Under the pieces are notes generated by a model. The model was not told where the DNA came from. It did not search any database and saw nothing but the letters and a program-made list of their open reading frames with translations. The translations under genes and the position numbers were made by a program. 64,000 nucleotides of DNA from Amblyomma americanum. Taxonomy: Eukaryota > Arthropoda > Arachnida > Ixodida > Ixodidae. This document shows, piece after piece, positions 22,833 through 34,317 of this stretch. The number at the start of each line of letters is the position of its first letter. Position 1 is the stretch's first letter. The DNA is taken from assembly GCF_052857255.1 (NCBI RefSeq), contig NC_135505.1:27966499-28030498 (forward strand), written 5' to 3'.

Positions 22833-25800
22833 ATGGCGGCGCCATGGCGCTACAAAATTTAGTCTTCCGCTGCGTTGAGTGCAATAAAATAGCAGCCACA
22901 TAAATGCACGCCCTCCAGAAGTGTGGCGTGAACCTACGCCAGTAAGAACGAACTATTCGGAACGAAAGGAACGTACCCCTCCACACCGCCTCCAACCGTG
23001 CCGCACTTGATCTGGGTGTCGCCGGACTACGCACCGAGGAACTGCGCTGGTCACGGCACCTGGATTGCATCGTCAGGAGGAACCCGCATGTACTTCAGCT
23101 CGGTGCGGAACTTTGAACGGAGAAAGTTACTTTTATCCTGGGTATTGCCGGGGCGCTTCACTATATATGAAGTTTTACTCTATTCAACCAACCCATCCGT
23201 GGCTCGCAAAATAAAGTTTCGATTGCTTCAGTTTGTGAAACCTCTGTGGGTTCAAATCGCCGCTTCAGCGGTCGCTTTTCGATGAATGGTAGACGTAAGA
23301 GCCTATGTTATGTTGGTGCGCGTCAATTAACCCATTGTGGTCTAAATTAATGCGGGCACCTCCACTAAGGCGTTACTTCTGGCTTATAAGGAGCTTCGGA
23401 AAATTAAACCCCACATGTCGTACCATTCAATTCTTTTCTGCAGGCGGTTCTTCTGCATGATACTGATAGGGACACTGCTGCAACACTTAACCGCAGAAAT
23501 TCCGCGTGTAAGCTTCGAGTGGCAGTGTAAATATTCATACAGAAGGTTCAGGTCTTGCATGACATATCCTGCACTTAAATTGGACAAGTTCAAAGCCTGT
23601 GGAGGTGCTTATTAGAGCGGGCTGCGTGCCATCAGTTAGGGCCAGGACGCCGTCGAGAGGGAAACGAGTGGCTTAATGGAGCTTCCTTTTTGTGAAGGCC
23701 GGCATAATGAGTGCACAGTCTGTCCCTAGGTTCTCATCTCTGTTGACACAAGTGTCGCAACACGCCATTTTGCTGCTGTCTGCTTGCTGTCCCGACCTTC
23801 GTGTATTTGTTACTGCCATCCACAGAATTTTCCAGATCGCGCAAAAGGCTGGGACTCTAAATGATGCCACTGCGTGCGTGCATATGCTTGTTAGAAAGTT
23901 GTAGCTTAGTGATTATGCGCTTGATGCTCTATAGTATATAAGAGAAAGTGCCGTACACTAAATACGAACCTACCGAAAACATGCCCGGATATATAAAATC
24001 GCTTGTCCTCTAGCGCATTCCCCTTTTGGGAATTCGCTTCACTCCTTCAAAAGGGCATAATTTATGCCTGCCCTAGGAGGTGTTTCCTGGGTGATATGGC
24101 AATGTTAGTTCCTTCAAGCTATCGGCACAGGTTGCTGAGGGAATGTTTTTCATGCCTACAGGGGGGTTTTAAAAGTAGCCTCTGGGAACTAATTTTAGAA
24201 CCATTTAGGATTTAATGACGAACTTATGGGAATTTTTCACTTAGGAACATATATCCATGGGTCTCCTGCTCTCATTGGAGGTTCTCATCAACCTAATGCA
24301 CGTCAAGTTTATTTTTCTTTTCGTCGAAAAGAAAGGGCCAGGAATAAAAGCTGTGAAAGACAGCTTGAAGGCCCTTTGAGTAAGAATCGAAGTGATACTA
24401 TGCCAAGATTTTAGTTATTACAGCGCCTAAGTTCTACTTGGCCGTTACAGTACTATAGTAATACATTTCCCACGCTCAGGGGGATGTTGAAGAATAAAAC
24501 CAGGGTAGAGGCGTCACGAGAGGCATCAGGCGACTTAATCCAGGAAGGTAAGTAAAACAGGACGGCCACATTGCACACTACGGCCGAAGCAAACCTGCGA
24601 CGACCAGCCACGGCACAAGTATTATCCATGACGACTTAGCGGTAGCGCCAGCAACTTGGGAAATCCGCGCTAAGCCGGGCCGGTGGACACGTCTTCACAC
24701 ACTGCCGCTCCCGACACGCACAGCAGTCACTTCAAACCTCGGATCTGAAGATCATCGCTGTGGCTATACGTGCATGCGCCAACCATCCCAAGCACAGACT
24801 GCCGTGTCCGCGCAGCACGACCGCAGCGCTCGAAATCGCCGTTCTAAAAGCCCAGGAAGCTGTTTGAGGGAGTCCGGTAATCTATGAAACGAGCACCGCA
24901 AGGTGCGTGTGAAATTGGGGAGGGGGGGGGGGTGTACAAATTAAACCATCCTTAGCAGGATCGACTAGCACGGCAGGACGAGCGATGCAGGCTTCAGCGT
25001 ACCGGGCACACACAGGCGCGGGAAGACAAGCACAAGGGGCTCGTCGTGGCCTCTGCACAGCTGGGTAGCATTGCGGTGGCAGGAGAGTGGATTCTCCGAT
25101 GGAGCCACTGAGAGCGCGGCCGCGGTTAAATATATTTTAAGGGCGGCCGCCAGCGAAAACTGCTCAGCGGAGCTGAAGCCGAGCGGGAAACTATGGGGTC
25201 CCACCATAGCGGGCCTCATGGCTGGGGTGAGGAGGGAAGGAAGAGAGCGAGCCAAGATGGCAGATGCAGCCGTCCGCCCTCCGGCAGGAAGATTACGGGC
25301 ACGTGCGGAGTGATGTCGGTCTCAGAGTTGCGGGCCGCAATATGGTTCGAACTAGACTGTACCTTAGGGCACCATGTGGGGCACTTGGAGATGAGCTGTT
25401 AGGATGAAGTCTTCCTATGTGTCTTCTTGGAGCAACTACTTCAAGCAACTATTCCTATTATCCGTAATGGATCACTCTTCCATGAAACATCCTGCTTCCT
25501 CATTGTGTTAGCTCTTGATTGTGTGTTCCATCTGGCCTGCATAGCTTTTTATCGCATTGTTAAAAACATACGTCCTTCATGTGCTCTAAAACGCTGGCCT
25601 AATATTTTACGGTAATTAGGAAAAATGGTTGCACCTGATGGCACGTAAGAAGATTTAAATTCACCGCTATCTAAATATTGTCTTTGGTAGTCAGCACTGG
25701 CGTCTCCTTTCTTCATCCTTCTTCCGTGTGCCCCGGTTAATGTTGACGTGTTCTATGATATTATTTTCATTACGTTGAAAACTAAACATTTTGACAGATT

Positions 25801-25850
25801 TACCTGTCTGGTTGGGTTTGAAGACTTATAATTAACAGCACATCTCCAAC
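22833..25850. other. Long stretch without recognised genes
   Basis: Contains scattered short frames without family resemblance and an 11-G run at 24922-24932. A GC-rich block at 25060-25310 has internal GCGGCCGC sites (near 25116 and 25143). No LINE, SINE or LTR motif could be supported. Confidence 0.5.
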
Positions 25851-26120
25851 CAAAACTGTTAACTTTAACCCAATGTTTCGAAGCCGCCTCGGCTCCTTCA
25901 TCAGGGGTGACTGAGGGCAGTAGCAAGCGCCACGAAAAAAGACGCTTGCTACTGCCCTCAGTAGCAAGCGCTGTTCCTCTCTTCGTCCGTGTTCGCGCTG
26001 TTCCCTTTTCAGCAATGTTATACCACAGCGCATGTGCCGTACGTTCCTCCCTTTTCAGCAATGTTATACCAACTAGCCCACAACCACACCCTTGCGAACT
26101 AATTAACGTTCTACCACATG
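25851..26120 (-). repeat. Penelope-like terminus with hammerhead-like core and hairpin
   Basis: On the minus strand 25904-25875 reads CTGATGA, then a 6-bp stem (GGAGCC/GGCTTC) with loop GAGGC, then GAAAC. These are the conserved core boxes and stem II of a hammerhead ribozyme. Next to it a perfect 20-bp inverted repeat (25910-25929 and 25943-25962) surrounds a 13-nt loop. CCCTTTTCAGCAATGTTATACC is directly repeated at about 26003 and 26049. This combination fits the tandem, ribozyme-bearing ends of Penelope-like retroelements. Stem I complementarity was not found, so activity is unproven. Confidence 0.45.
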
Positions 26121-27470
26121 AAAGCAACACACTGCATAGACTACTTCGCTGTCGCATTTACCAGATATCTTTTCGTGCACGATTGTTCATCGCGTATTTT
26201 CGTGAAGTTTTGTCTTGCTGTTCACTGGATACACATTCACGATAGTGTTGAAAGCGTAAAAAACCTCTTCGACATCGTGGCTAATGGCGATTTGATTTAT
26301 GCCATGGAAATCAATTCGATATGAAAATTCAAAGATGGGTGCATATTTGCCTCAGAAGAATCTTCTTGCTCCTCCTGCTCAATGTCACCTTCAGTGCGTT
26401 TACAGCAACTAATGCTTATATAACAGTCGGAAGCCGATTATTATCGGTAAGGGAAAGAAATAAACCCTATGTTCGTGCGTCAACTCAGTGGTGAGCGGGC
26501 ATTTCGTCGGTCTATGGTCGTTCTTCGGTTCTAATGCGAGAGCATTAGAGTTCACCTCGGGAGCGAAACCTGCCAGCTGATGTCCCAAAATTAAACCATT
26601 GGTCGATAGAGGTCAAGCAATATTGCGACGTTATCACAACCTGCCCGTCATTGCATGCGGCAACATGACCATCGGAACGTGAGCAACCTGCCCAACATGG
26701 GAGGTGGCAATTAAGTTAATGATTGGTCGGGAGAGGTCACGTGACCCAGTGACGTCTGCAGATCTGCCGAAGCTGTTAAATGCTGATGTCAGCGCTCTCA
26801 AAGCATAGCGGGTACCTGGCTGTTTAGTGCACGCTTAAGGTTGCCTAAGCCTGTTCACCTTTTTATTCCTCGGCCGTTCTGGTATCAAGAGGCCCCTTTT
26901 ATGCGGCGGGCGTTATATAGAAGTTTGTGGATATTGTATTTGCAGGTCAGTCCAGCCCTTAGTTTCTGCAAAGAGAACACGAAAACGCGTGTGGCTGATT
27001 ATGGAGGCTCTTTAGGACACCGTCCAGTGACTAAAGCGAGGGCTGCATTGCGTGCATCTTTTCTCGCGTCTTCGTCTTTCCTCACAGTTGTTGGAAATCA
27101 TCGACATGAACTATCTGCCCGAGACAGCATGCACTAATTAGCTAGACGATCTGAAAGCTGAGCTGATTCGTAACACGCAAAAGGGTGTCGAGGGAAAAAC
27201 TCCGCCTGTCTTAGATGCCGTGACTACAGATGACGCCACCGCCATCTATAGTGCATATGAATGCGGAATATAGAGCCGTCTTTGAAACGCCAACCAGCAA
27301 CCTATGATGGCAGCCTGCCGAAAACGTGGAGCTGCCTAATAGTTACAGGCAGCGGCTATGCCAAACCATCAACACTCACGACAACGCCCATGATTTAAAA
27401 GCAATTTTGCAGCTGGCTGTTAAAACCAGTCTTATGATAAACTAATGCTGGTCCTGTCGATTTTAAATAA
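26121..27470. other. Unassigned sequence
   Basis: No gene was seen. A short GCGAGAGCATTAGAG motif near 26535 resembles pieces common in tick repeats but cannot be assigned. Confidence 0.45.
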
Positions 27471-27477
27471 ATTACGA

Positions 27478-27550
27478 CTATTAACGCCAATGCGTTAAAC
27501 CCCCGCTCTACAGAAAATCCGGCGTCGGTGTTCTGAGCGGAAAACTCACG
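27478..27550 (-). repeat. 3' fragment of the second SINE type
   Basis: The reverse complement matches the right end of the element at 3757-3955: CCGCTCA, GACGCCGG, TTTTCTG and the terminal TTAACGC...GCGTTAA arrangement. Confidence 0.45.
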
Positions 27551-27654
27551 AGCATGGCCGCTGGCAGATGGTAGCTGACAGCTCACAAGGCCGGGCCGGG
27601 CTCTGATTGGTCGTCGAATTGTGCAACTTCACGTCATATCACATATTTGAGATG

Positions 27655-27945
27655 AGATACCTCGGTGCACACCGGAACCGCGCCGTAAGCGAAGGACAAT
27701 GAAAGTTGGTTTTAAGAAAAGAAAATGACGCTTGTCTCACATTGCGCCATTTCCTTTCCTGAAAAAACCAATATCTTTTTCAATTTGTCTTTCTGAAATT
27801 GCCTCAGGGACTGAGAGAAGATAGGGAGAAAGAGGCGCCGTAGTGGAGGTCTCCGGAATAAATGCGACCACCTGCGGATCTTTGACGTGCACTAAATCGC
27901 ACAGCACACGGGCGCATTTGCGTTTCGCCTCCATCGACCGCGGCG
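27655..27945 (-). repeat. Ruka-like SINE body (minus) plus one tail-type unit
   Basis: 27838-27938 is the SINE central body on the minus strand. 27655-27780 is a unit of the tail-related repeat seen in tandem at 45532-45818. The tRNA-like head is missing: at 27939 the sequence turns directly into a plus-strand copy. Confidence 0.75.
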
Positions 27946-28175
27946 GCCGCGTTTCGATGCAGGCGAAGCGCAAAGGCGCCCGTTTGATGTGCTATGTCGG
28001 TGCACGTTAAAGATCCGCAGGTGGTCGAAATTATTCCGGAGAGCTGCACTACGGCGCCTGTTTCTTCCTTTCATCTCTCAGTCCCTCCTTTATCCCTTTG
28101 CTTATGGCGCGGTTCAGCTGTCTTCGAGATGTGAGACAGATACCGCGCCATTTCCTTTCCCCCAAAAAGCAGCTT
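27939..28175 (+). repeat. Ruka-like SINE, plus copy, headless
   Basis: Begins in the ACCGCGGCGGCCGCG segment just downstream of the B box and runs through the conserved GTGCACGTTAAAGATC body to the tail. It is arranged head-to-head with the preceding minus copy, so the pair forms a large inverted repeat. Confidence 0.8.
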
Positions 28176-28229
28176 TCATTTTCACAGACAGACGAGAAAC
28201 CAATTTCCGCCTCCCCACCCCGACTTAAA

Positions 28230-28890
28230 TCGAGCGCAGGCCGCGCTGCTCCGCAGAATGCAGACACACGTGATCCATGGCAATTCTGGACTAGCAGTCA
28301 TCACAGATAGAAAATACGACCCCGGCTAACAAAATTGTCACCAAGGAGTAATCGCCACTCTGGCGCATATCCTCTTGGGTTGCGCAGGAAACACGCAGCC
28401 ACGAACGTTAGTGTCAGCTCCCTCTGAGGAAGGATGAAGCCAACTCCTCAGAAGACCACACAAGACAACCCAACTGGCGCTCATTCGCGGGTTCAGGAGA
28501 TCGCGCCCACCTGGGGGCCATACAATCTATGGCACTAAAACTGTTTTTGTCTCTCGCCCGTGCCTTGAAGCATGCAAACCTGCACGGGACGACATGAGAA
28601 AGAGAGATTATCACAAAATAATTTGGTGCAGGACCCTGCGTCCCCACACGACCGCACGCCCTCAGTTGTTTATGTTCGTACGGTCCATAACACTGGCAGA
28701 CCGCCCGTGGCTGTGATCTGCACAGGCGGGTGCGCCGAGCACAGCAGGGTCTCCCAATCCTCGCAGGTCTTGAGATTCTCTAGGCCCCTCGGTGGAGGGT
28801 CCGCCCGACCGAGTGAGAGGATGTGGAGGGAAGTGATGAAACGCTACTACAGCGCACGCACCCACGCTCTCGAATGGGCGCGCCGCTGCT
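28230..28890 (+). repeat. Degenerate LINE-associated sequence
   Basis: 28565-28850 shares a block with 35940-36060: GTCCATAACACTGG...GCCGAGCACAGCAGG. Its right end (GAGTGAGAGGATGTGGAGGGAA, near 28812) also recurs near 45050. It probably belongs to LINE untranslated or ORF1 sequence. No open frame remains. Confidence 0.4.
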
Positions 28891-30000
28891 AGAATATCAG
28901 CGCCTCACTGAAGCCGCCTCCACCCCTCCTACGGCCCCTGCCCACGCTGGCCTGCTGCCTTGAAGATACAGCAAAGATCCGCGGCATTGCGTGCAAGCGG
29001 AGCACACCCCTGAGTGGTGTGCAGCACCTGGCCAGCGCCGTCATACACGAGGAGCTTCAGGACCATCTCCTCGTGTATACTGATGGCTCAGTGACCCGTT
29101 GCAGCTGCTCCCTCGGAGAGGCGGCTACCATCCCCGCCCTGCCTCTGCAGAGCCAGACACACGCCACCTTCCTGGGCTCCTCCTCCATTGCGGAGTTGAT
29201 GGAGATCCGGCTGGGATTGGACCTCCATCGTGCCTCCGCCACCCAGGAGTGCTCTTCTATGCGAATCCCGCACCGCCCTCCGCCGCCTGCTGTGCAACGG
29301 CCGCGGTGCCCCACTAGTGCTTGAGATTCGCTCACGCATCGAGCGCCTCGCGCAGAGAGGTTGTGCCGTGCGTGCACAGTGGGTGCCCGGTCACTGCGGA
29401 ATCACTGGCAACGAGGAGACCGACCACCTCGCGGCTGACGCACACCAACTACCTCCAAACGATCGGCCCCTTGAGCTGGATAACGTGCGTGCGGTCATCC
29501 AGGTCCATCTCCGACAGCAGCACCCCGACCCACGCATCGCCGGAGGTGAGCGCATCGCCAGCATCAACGGCTGCCGTGCTCTTACACGGTCAGAACGCGC
29601 TATGATACTCCGCGCGCGCATTGGCTGCGTGTGGCCCGTGGAACGACGGGTGTGTCACGGAATCGTCACGAGTGATGTGTGTCATGAATGCGGTGCAGTG
29701 GAAACACTGGAGCACCTGTCGTGATATGCTTCCGACCTGCAGGGCGCTGGGAACACTTCCACACTCGCTCAAGGCACTATTGTGGCCGCAGGGCAGTGCG
29801 CGCACCCGTGAGCGAACCTTTGTGAGCCTCTGTGCATTTCTCGAACAGGCGGGCTTGACGTCCCGTCTGTTTTGCGCCAGGTAGTGTCGCGCAGTAACCA
29901 AACGTTCCGCGTGTGCTACCTCGTGCGATTAAAAGCTGGGCGACCCTCCCCAGCTGTTGTGTGCAAAGTGTTGTGCACGTGTGTTTTGTATCCATAGCTA
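28890..30000 (+). pseudogene. L2: RNase H / C-terminal part of a LINE ORF2
   Basis: Contains YTDGSV near 29076, GSSSIAELMEI, PGHCGITGNEETD and a terminal zinc-finger-like C..CGAVETLEH, in two overlapping frames (29019-29324 and 29230-29724). It closely matches L7 (46560-47700), so the two are the same family. Its 3' untranslated region follows L7's to about 30000 and then stops matching. The remainder appears to resume at 33660-33915. 5'-truncated, frameshifted and non-functional. Confidence 0.8.
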
Positions 30001-30165
30001 CACTACGCCAGCCACTTCGCGAGGTCAGCATGGCTGCGCGCTGAGCCGTGGCACCACCGCTCCCCCAGGTGTGCGCATGCGCGTAGTGACGTCATAGCCC
30101 GCCGCAGGTGCGCGCGCCGCGCGCGTCAGTAACGACACGAGCCTCGACCTCACTTTTACTCGCGG
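30000..30165 (+). repeat. GC-rich block related to repeat X
   Basis: Contains TGCGCATGCGC (30072-30082) and GCGCGCCGCGCGC (near 30111). A similar pair lies at 33318-33375, on the other side of LINE L3. It may be part of repeat X into which L3 inserted, or a duplicated segment. Confidence 0.4.
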
Positions 30166-30169
30166 CACG

Positions 30170-33100
30170 GAGCTGGCGCAATGGTAAAACTTAATGGAGA
30201 GTCTAGGTAGCGATCATTACATCATAAAAACGCAAATTTCTTCCGAAACACTTAAACGTGAATTAGGAACCGCGAAAATTACTGACTGGGACGCCTTCCG
30301 AAAGCATGCGACAAACTAGAAAAAAAGGGGATACAATCGATCGAGGATTGGACTAAAATGCTAAAAGGAAAACGGAACCATTTCACCAAAGAGGTAGCGA
30401 AAACGACCCAAACACCCGAAGTAGACATAAGGTTACTAGGGCTTTGGGAGGCTAGGCGAGGGCTCACCAAAAGGTGAAAGTACCAAAAGTACAAGAAATT
30501 GAGACGCAAAATTGCGGAAATTACGGCGAAGGCCGAACAGCACGCCACCCTACTGGCGAGGCAAAATTGGCAGCAATTTAGCTATTCACTTAACGGGACC
30601 CTGAGCACAGCGGGAACTTGGCGTATTCTCAAGGCGCTCATAGACCCATCCAAAACGAAATCGGAAAATAATAAGGCCATATACCGCCTGGTCCATCAAT
30701 ACGAAGGACCGGATGCGGAGCTCCTCGAGAAGGTTCGCGTTAAATGCTACGGGGACTCAAACCCGGCAGCCTACACGGACGGGCACAGGGGCAAAGAAAA
30801 TAACGATCTAGACAGACCCATTACGAGGTAGGAAGTCTAGGCGGCTATGCAGTGCGCGACTAAAAATACGGCCACAGGCGCGGACAAAGTTACAAACGCG
30901 CTCATGCACAACCTTAGCGACACCCTGGTAGAGGAACTAACCGAATTTCTCATTACACATTGGGAAGCAGAAACGGTACCGGCGGAATCGAAACATGCCG
31001 AGGTAGTCATGATTCCTAAACCGGGCAAAAAGCTGCAGATTGGAAATCCAAGACCAATATCGCTCCCCTCGTGCTTAGGCAAGCTATACGAGAGAGTGGT
31101 AACGCGCAGGCTACAACAGTATATGGAGGATAATGAGCTGTACCCCCACTCTATGTTTGGTTTCCGAGCCACACTATCCACCGAGGATATACTTCTCCAA
31201 ATCAAAGAACAAGTACTCTTAGGAGTACCCTACAACGGGGAACACGTTATAATGGCGCTTGACATAAAGGGAGCCTTCGACAATGTCAACAACGACGCCA
31301 TCCTTACGTGTCTAGACGACCTAAACTGCGGGAGGAGGATCCATGGCTATGTTAAAGCGTTTCTTTCGGACAGAACATCTACGATTGGACAAGGAGAACT
31401 TAGATCGGATAAATTCTCCACCCCAAACAGAGCAACACCCCAGGGCTCAGTCATCTCTCCCACGCTCTTTAACGTAGCGATGACTGGGTTAGCTAAACAA
31501 TTAGAAACAATCAACGGCATACACCACGCCATGTACGCCGACGATATCACAATCTGGATGACCAGAGGGTCGCTAGAGGAAAAGGAAGAGAAACTTCAGG
31601 AAGCCGCGACATGCGTATAAAACTATGTCAATGGCAGAGGCCTCGCGTGCTCGACAGAAAAATCGGAAATTCTCCGCGTCTGGCGAGGCAAACAGAATCG
31701 CACGGTTCCGGCAGACGACGACGAGCTAAAACTCGAAATCTACCTCGAAGGCAAACCGATCCCAGAAAAACCCATAATTAGAATCTTAGGAATGTGGATA
31801 CAATCGAACCAGCGCTGTACTCACACCCTCGCCCTACTAAAAGCATCGATGCTGCAGGTTGCTCGCATGATTAAGCGGGTCTCGCAGAGACGATACGGCA
31901 TGCGCGAGGAAGACACGCTTAAACTCGTAAGGATCCTGATGGTGAGCAGGATGACCTATAGTCTCCCATACTTTAACCTTACCCAACGAGAAACACAACA
32001 AGCAGAAGCAATCCTACGCCGCGCCCACAAAGCTGCCCTACAATTACCAAACAGCACACCGACCGAAACGCTAATGGCCCTAGGACTCCTAAACACGCTA
32101 GACGAGCTCAAAAGAGCTCAGCTTGTAACCCAGCTACAACGTTTAATGCTTACACCAACAGGCAGGGAAGTATTAAGAAAACTGGGTTGCGAAGGAGCGC
32201 TAGTAGAAATTCAAAGGACAGACACAATACCCGACGAACACAGACAAACATTAAAGGCGGCTCCACTGCCCAAAAATATGGACACAAATCTGCACACTGC
32301 ACGCAGAGCGGCTACAGCCACCTATATACAAAGAACACTAGTCCTGAGGGACACAACGGTGTATGTGGACGCAGCCAGATACGCCAAAATTCCTGGACAA
32401 GGCAATTACAACATGGTGGCGACGGTGATAGGCTAGGACATACGCGAGGTCACTAGCCCATCTCTAAACGACTGCACGGTAGTCGAGGCCGAAGAGGCGG
32501 CCGTAGCTCTAGCGGCAGCGGAGGGCTACCGGTCCAAGCAGTCTTTAACGATCATATCAGACTCGCAGGCAGCCTGCCGAAACTATATGAACGCCAGAAT
32601 CAGCCGCAGCGCGCTCCGCATACTTCGCTCTTGCGGCGCACCCCAAAAGGATAAGCAAGGAAGACCACTTTGGCATACGATAGTATGGACGCCAGGTCAC
32701 GAAGGAGTGGTAGGCAACCAAGAGGCCGACAGGGTAGCTCGAGAGCATACGAAAAGCCGAGCTTCCCGCGTAGGCGGCCCCGAGGTTTTCGTACCTATTC
32801 CTCAGGGATATACGGCGATTTTAGATTCTTTTAAGGGGGTCAGAAGACGCTACCCCCCACCACACAAATAACTTAGCAGGGAAGAGGCTGTAGCTTGGAG
32901 GCAGCTGCAAACGGGTACCTACCGTAAAATGCATATACTAAGCAAAATTCACCCCACGCGATATAAAGATACATGTCCATTGTGTAACGAAACGGCCACG
33001 CTATATCATATTTCGTGGGAATGCCCGAGAATACCCGTGGTCCCAGCCATACCAAACCTGAGTGCGGAGCAGTGGGAAGGATTGCTCTCCAGCGACCGCC

Positions 33101-33275
33101 GGTGCGACCAAATTGGTCTAATCCGGCGGGCCAAGCTGGCGGCGGCATCCAGCGGAGCCCTGGAATAGGGGCAGACGACCCTGTGCAAGAGAAGATGACC
33201 CAAGTCATCTGACACCGAAGACGAACAAAACTAAAGCAAAATAAAGTTTATTCGCCCTCTCTCTCTCTTTCGCCG
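30170..33275 (+). pseudogene. L3: I-group LINE ORF2, one frame with five stops
   Basis: Starts within the endonuclease (GSDHYII near 30205). A frame change near 30310 precedes a single frame running 30499-33168, interrupted by TAG 30829, TAA 31618, TAG 32434 and TAA 32869, plus one more near 30837. The reverse transcriptase (30847-31640) keeps the intact catalytic site AMYADDITIW and the template-contact TPQGSVISP. RNase H follows (VYVDAAR, EAEEAAVAL, ISDSQAA, WTPGHEGVVGN). A CPLC...H....C finger ends the protein. AATAAAG lies at 33240, with a CT-rich tail. 5'-truncated. Confidence 0.88.
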
Positions 33276-33299
33276 CTGCGCCGACGGCGGAGCAGACGC

Positions 33300-33650
33300 C
33301 GCCCGCCTCGTCAGTTTTGCGCATGCGCGGAGCTACGCCAGAGCACGTAGCTGGTGTGCGCGCCGCGCGCCTACATTACGCTAGAATTTCGAGCCTTCAG
33401 CGTGGTGGTGCCGTGACCACCGTGGCAGCTGCCAGCGGCGCAGCGCGCTGGCGAAACCGAGTAGGGCAGGAGTGGACAGAGGAAGAGGGGGAGAGAGTGA
33501 CTCCACGTCCAGGGATGAAGATGAAGAAGGTACGCTCACCGAAACGCAGCGCCGACAGACTGATTTTGCCATTCGGCTCAGTGAGTTCCACTCGGCCAGC
33601 TGTAGCTATCGCGTCACTCCTGGTTTAACCATAGCTAAACCACAGCCATT
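33300..33650 (+). repeat. Repeat X, plus copy
   Basis: Matches the reverse complement of 10483-10785. It includes TGCGCATGCGC at 33318-33328, AGCCTTCAGCGTGG, a GGGGGAGAGAGTGA block and a short shared frame (STSRDEDEEGT). The end is TGGTTTAACCATAGCTAAACCA, a small hairpin. The palindrome matches the textbook NRF-1 site, so promoter function is possible but unproven. Confidence 0.65.
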
Positions 33651-33659
33651 TTCCTTTTT

Positions 33660-33915
33660 CATTAACTCTGCGCGCGCTCACTTGTACAAATGTATTGTTA
33701 TGTAAACAGTGTATTTACCACCTCTCCCTCTATCCTTTCTTACTGTTCCTTCAGCTCTCTCATTTCACTTCTTCAAAGTGCCTGCTATCCTTTATTTCCG
33801 CTGTCCCAGCTCAGGTGCCACCGCCGTAGTGATGGCAGATGCCAGGGTTAGCAAAAATCTTTTACCATCCTTTTTTTTTCAATTAAACACTTACTACTAC
33901 TACTACTACTCTCAC
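33660..33915 (+). repeat. LINE 3' UTR with (TAC)n tail, probably the rest of L2
   Basis: Aligns with the L7 3' UTR (47450-47700): shared CTCTCCC..TATCC, CTGCTNTCCTTTATTTCCG, AGCTCAGGTGC and GATGGCAGATGCC. It ends in a (TAC)n microsatellite at about 33892-33911. Confidence 0.7.
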
Positions 33916-33924
33916 TGGTGCGCC

Positions 33925-34073
33925 ACCTGCGGTGGCTCGGTGGTTAGGACGCTCGACTACTGATCAGGAGTTCCCGGGTTCGAACCCGACCGCGGCGGCC
34001 GCGTTTCGATGGGGGCGAAACGCAAAGGCACCCTTGTGCTGTGCAATGTCAATCCACGTTAAAGATCCCCAGG
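33925..34073 (+). repeat. Ruka-like SINE, tail-truncated
   Basis: An intact tRNA-like head: A-box region GGTGGCTCGGTGGTTAGG and B box GGTTCGAACCC. The first part of the body follows, and similarity stops after GATCCCCAGG. Confidence 0.88.
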
Positions 34074-34317
34074 TTAGTTAATTGAGACTTAGTTAATGGG
34101 CTCAAGGGCGACAAAGGCCAAAGAGCGCCAAACTGATGCTTATATATATCTAGTTTACAAGAGAAAATGTATGTCAGTATGATACCCGTTGCGCAATAAA
34201 CAAAAGAGTCTAAAAATCCAGTGTAAATGGCTGGAACAAATTCATAGGATACCTATGTCATTACTTAAAATGTGGTATAATCATGGCGGCAAAAAGGAAT
34301 GAAATGGTCTGAGTGTA

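Noticed and set aside
22990..23110. Possible further M13 exon (frame with LDLGVAGLRTEELRW)
   Set aside because: No M13 motif or convincing splice sites were seen, and the frame is short.
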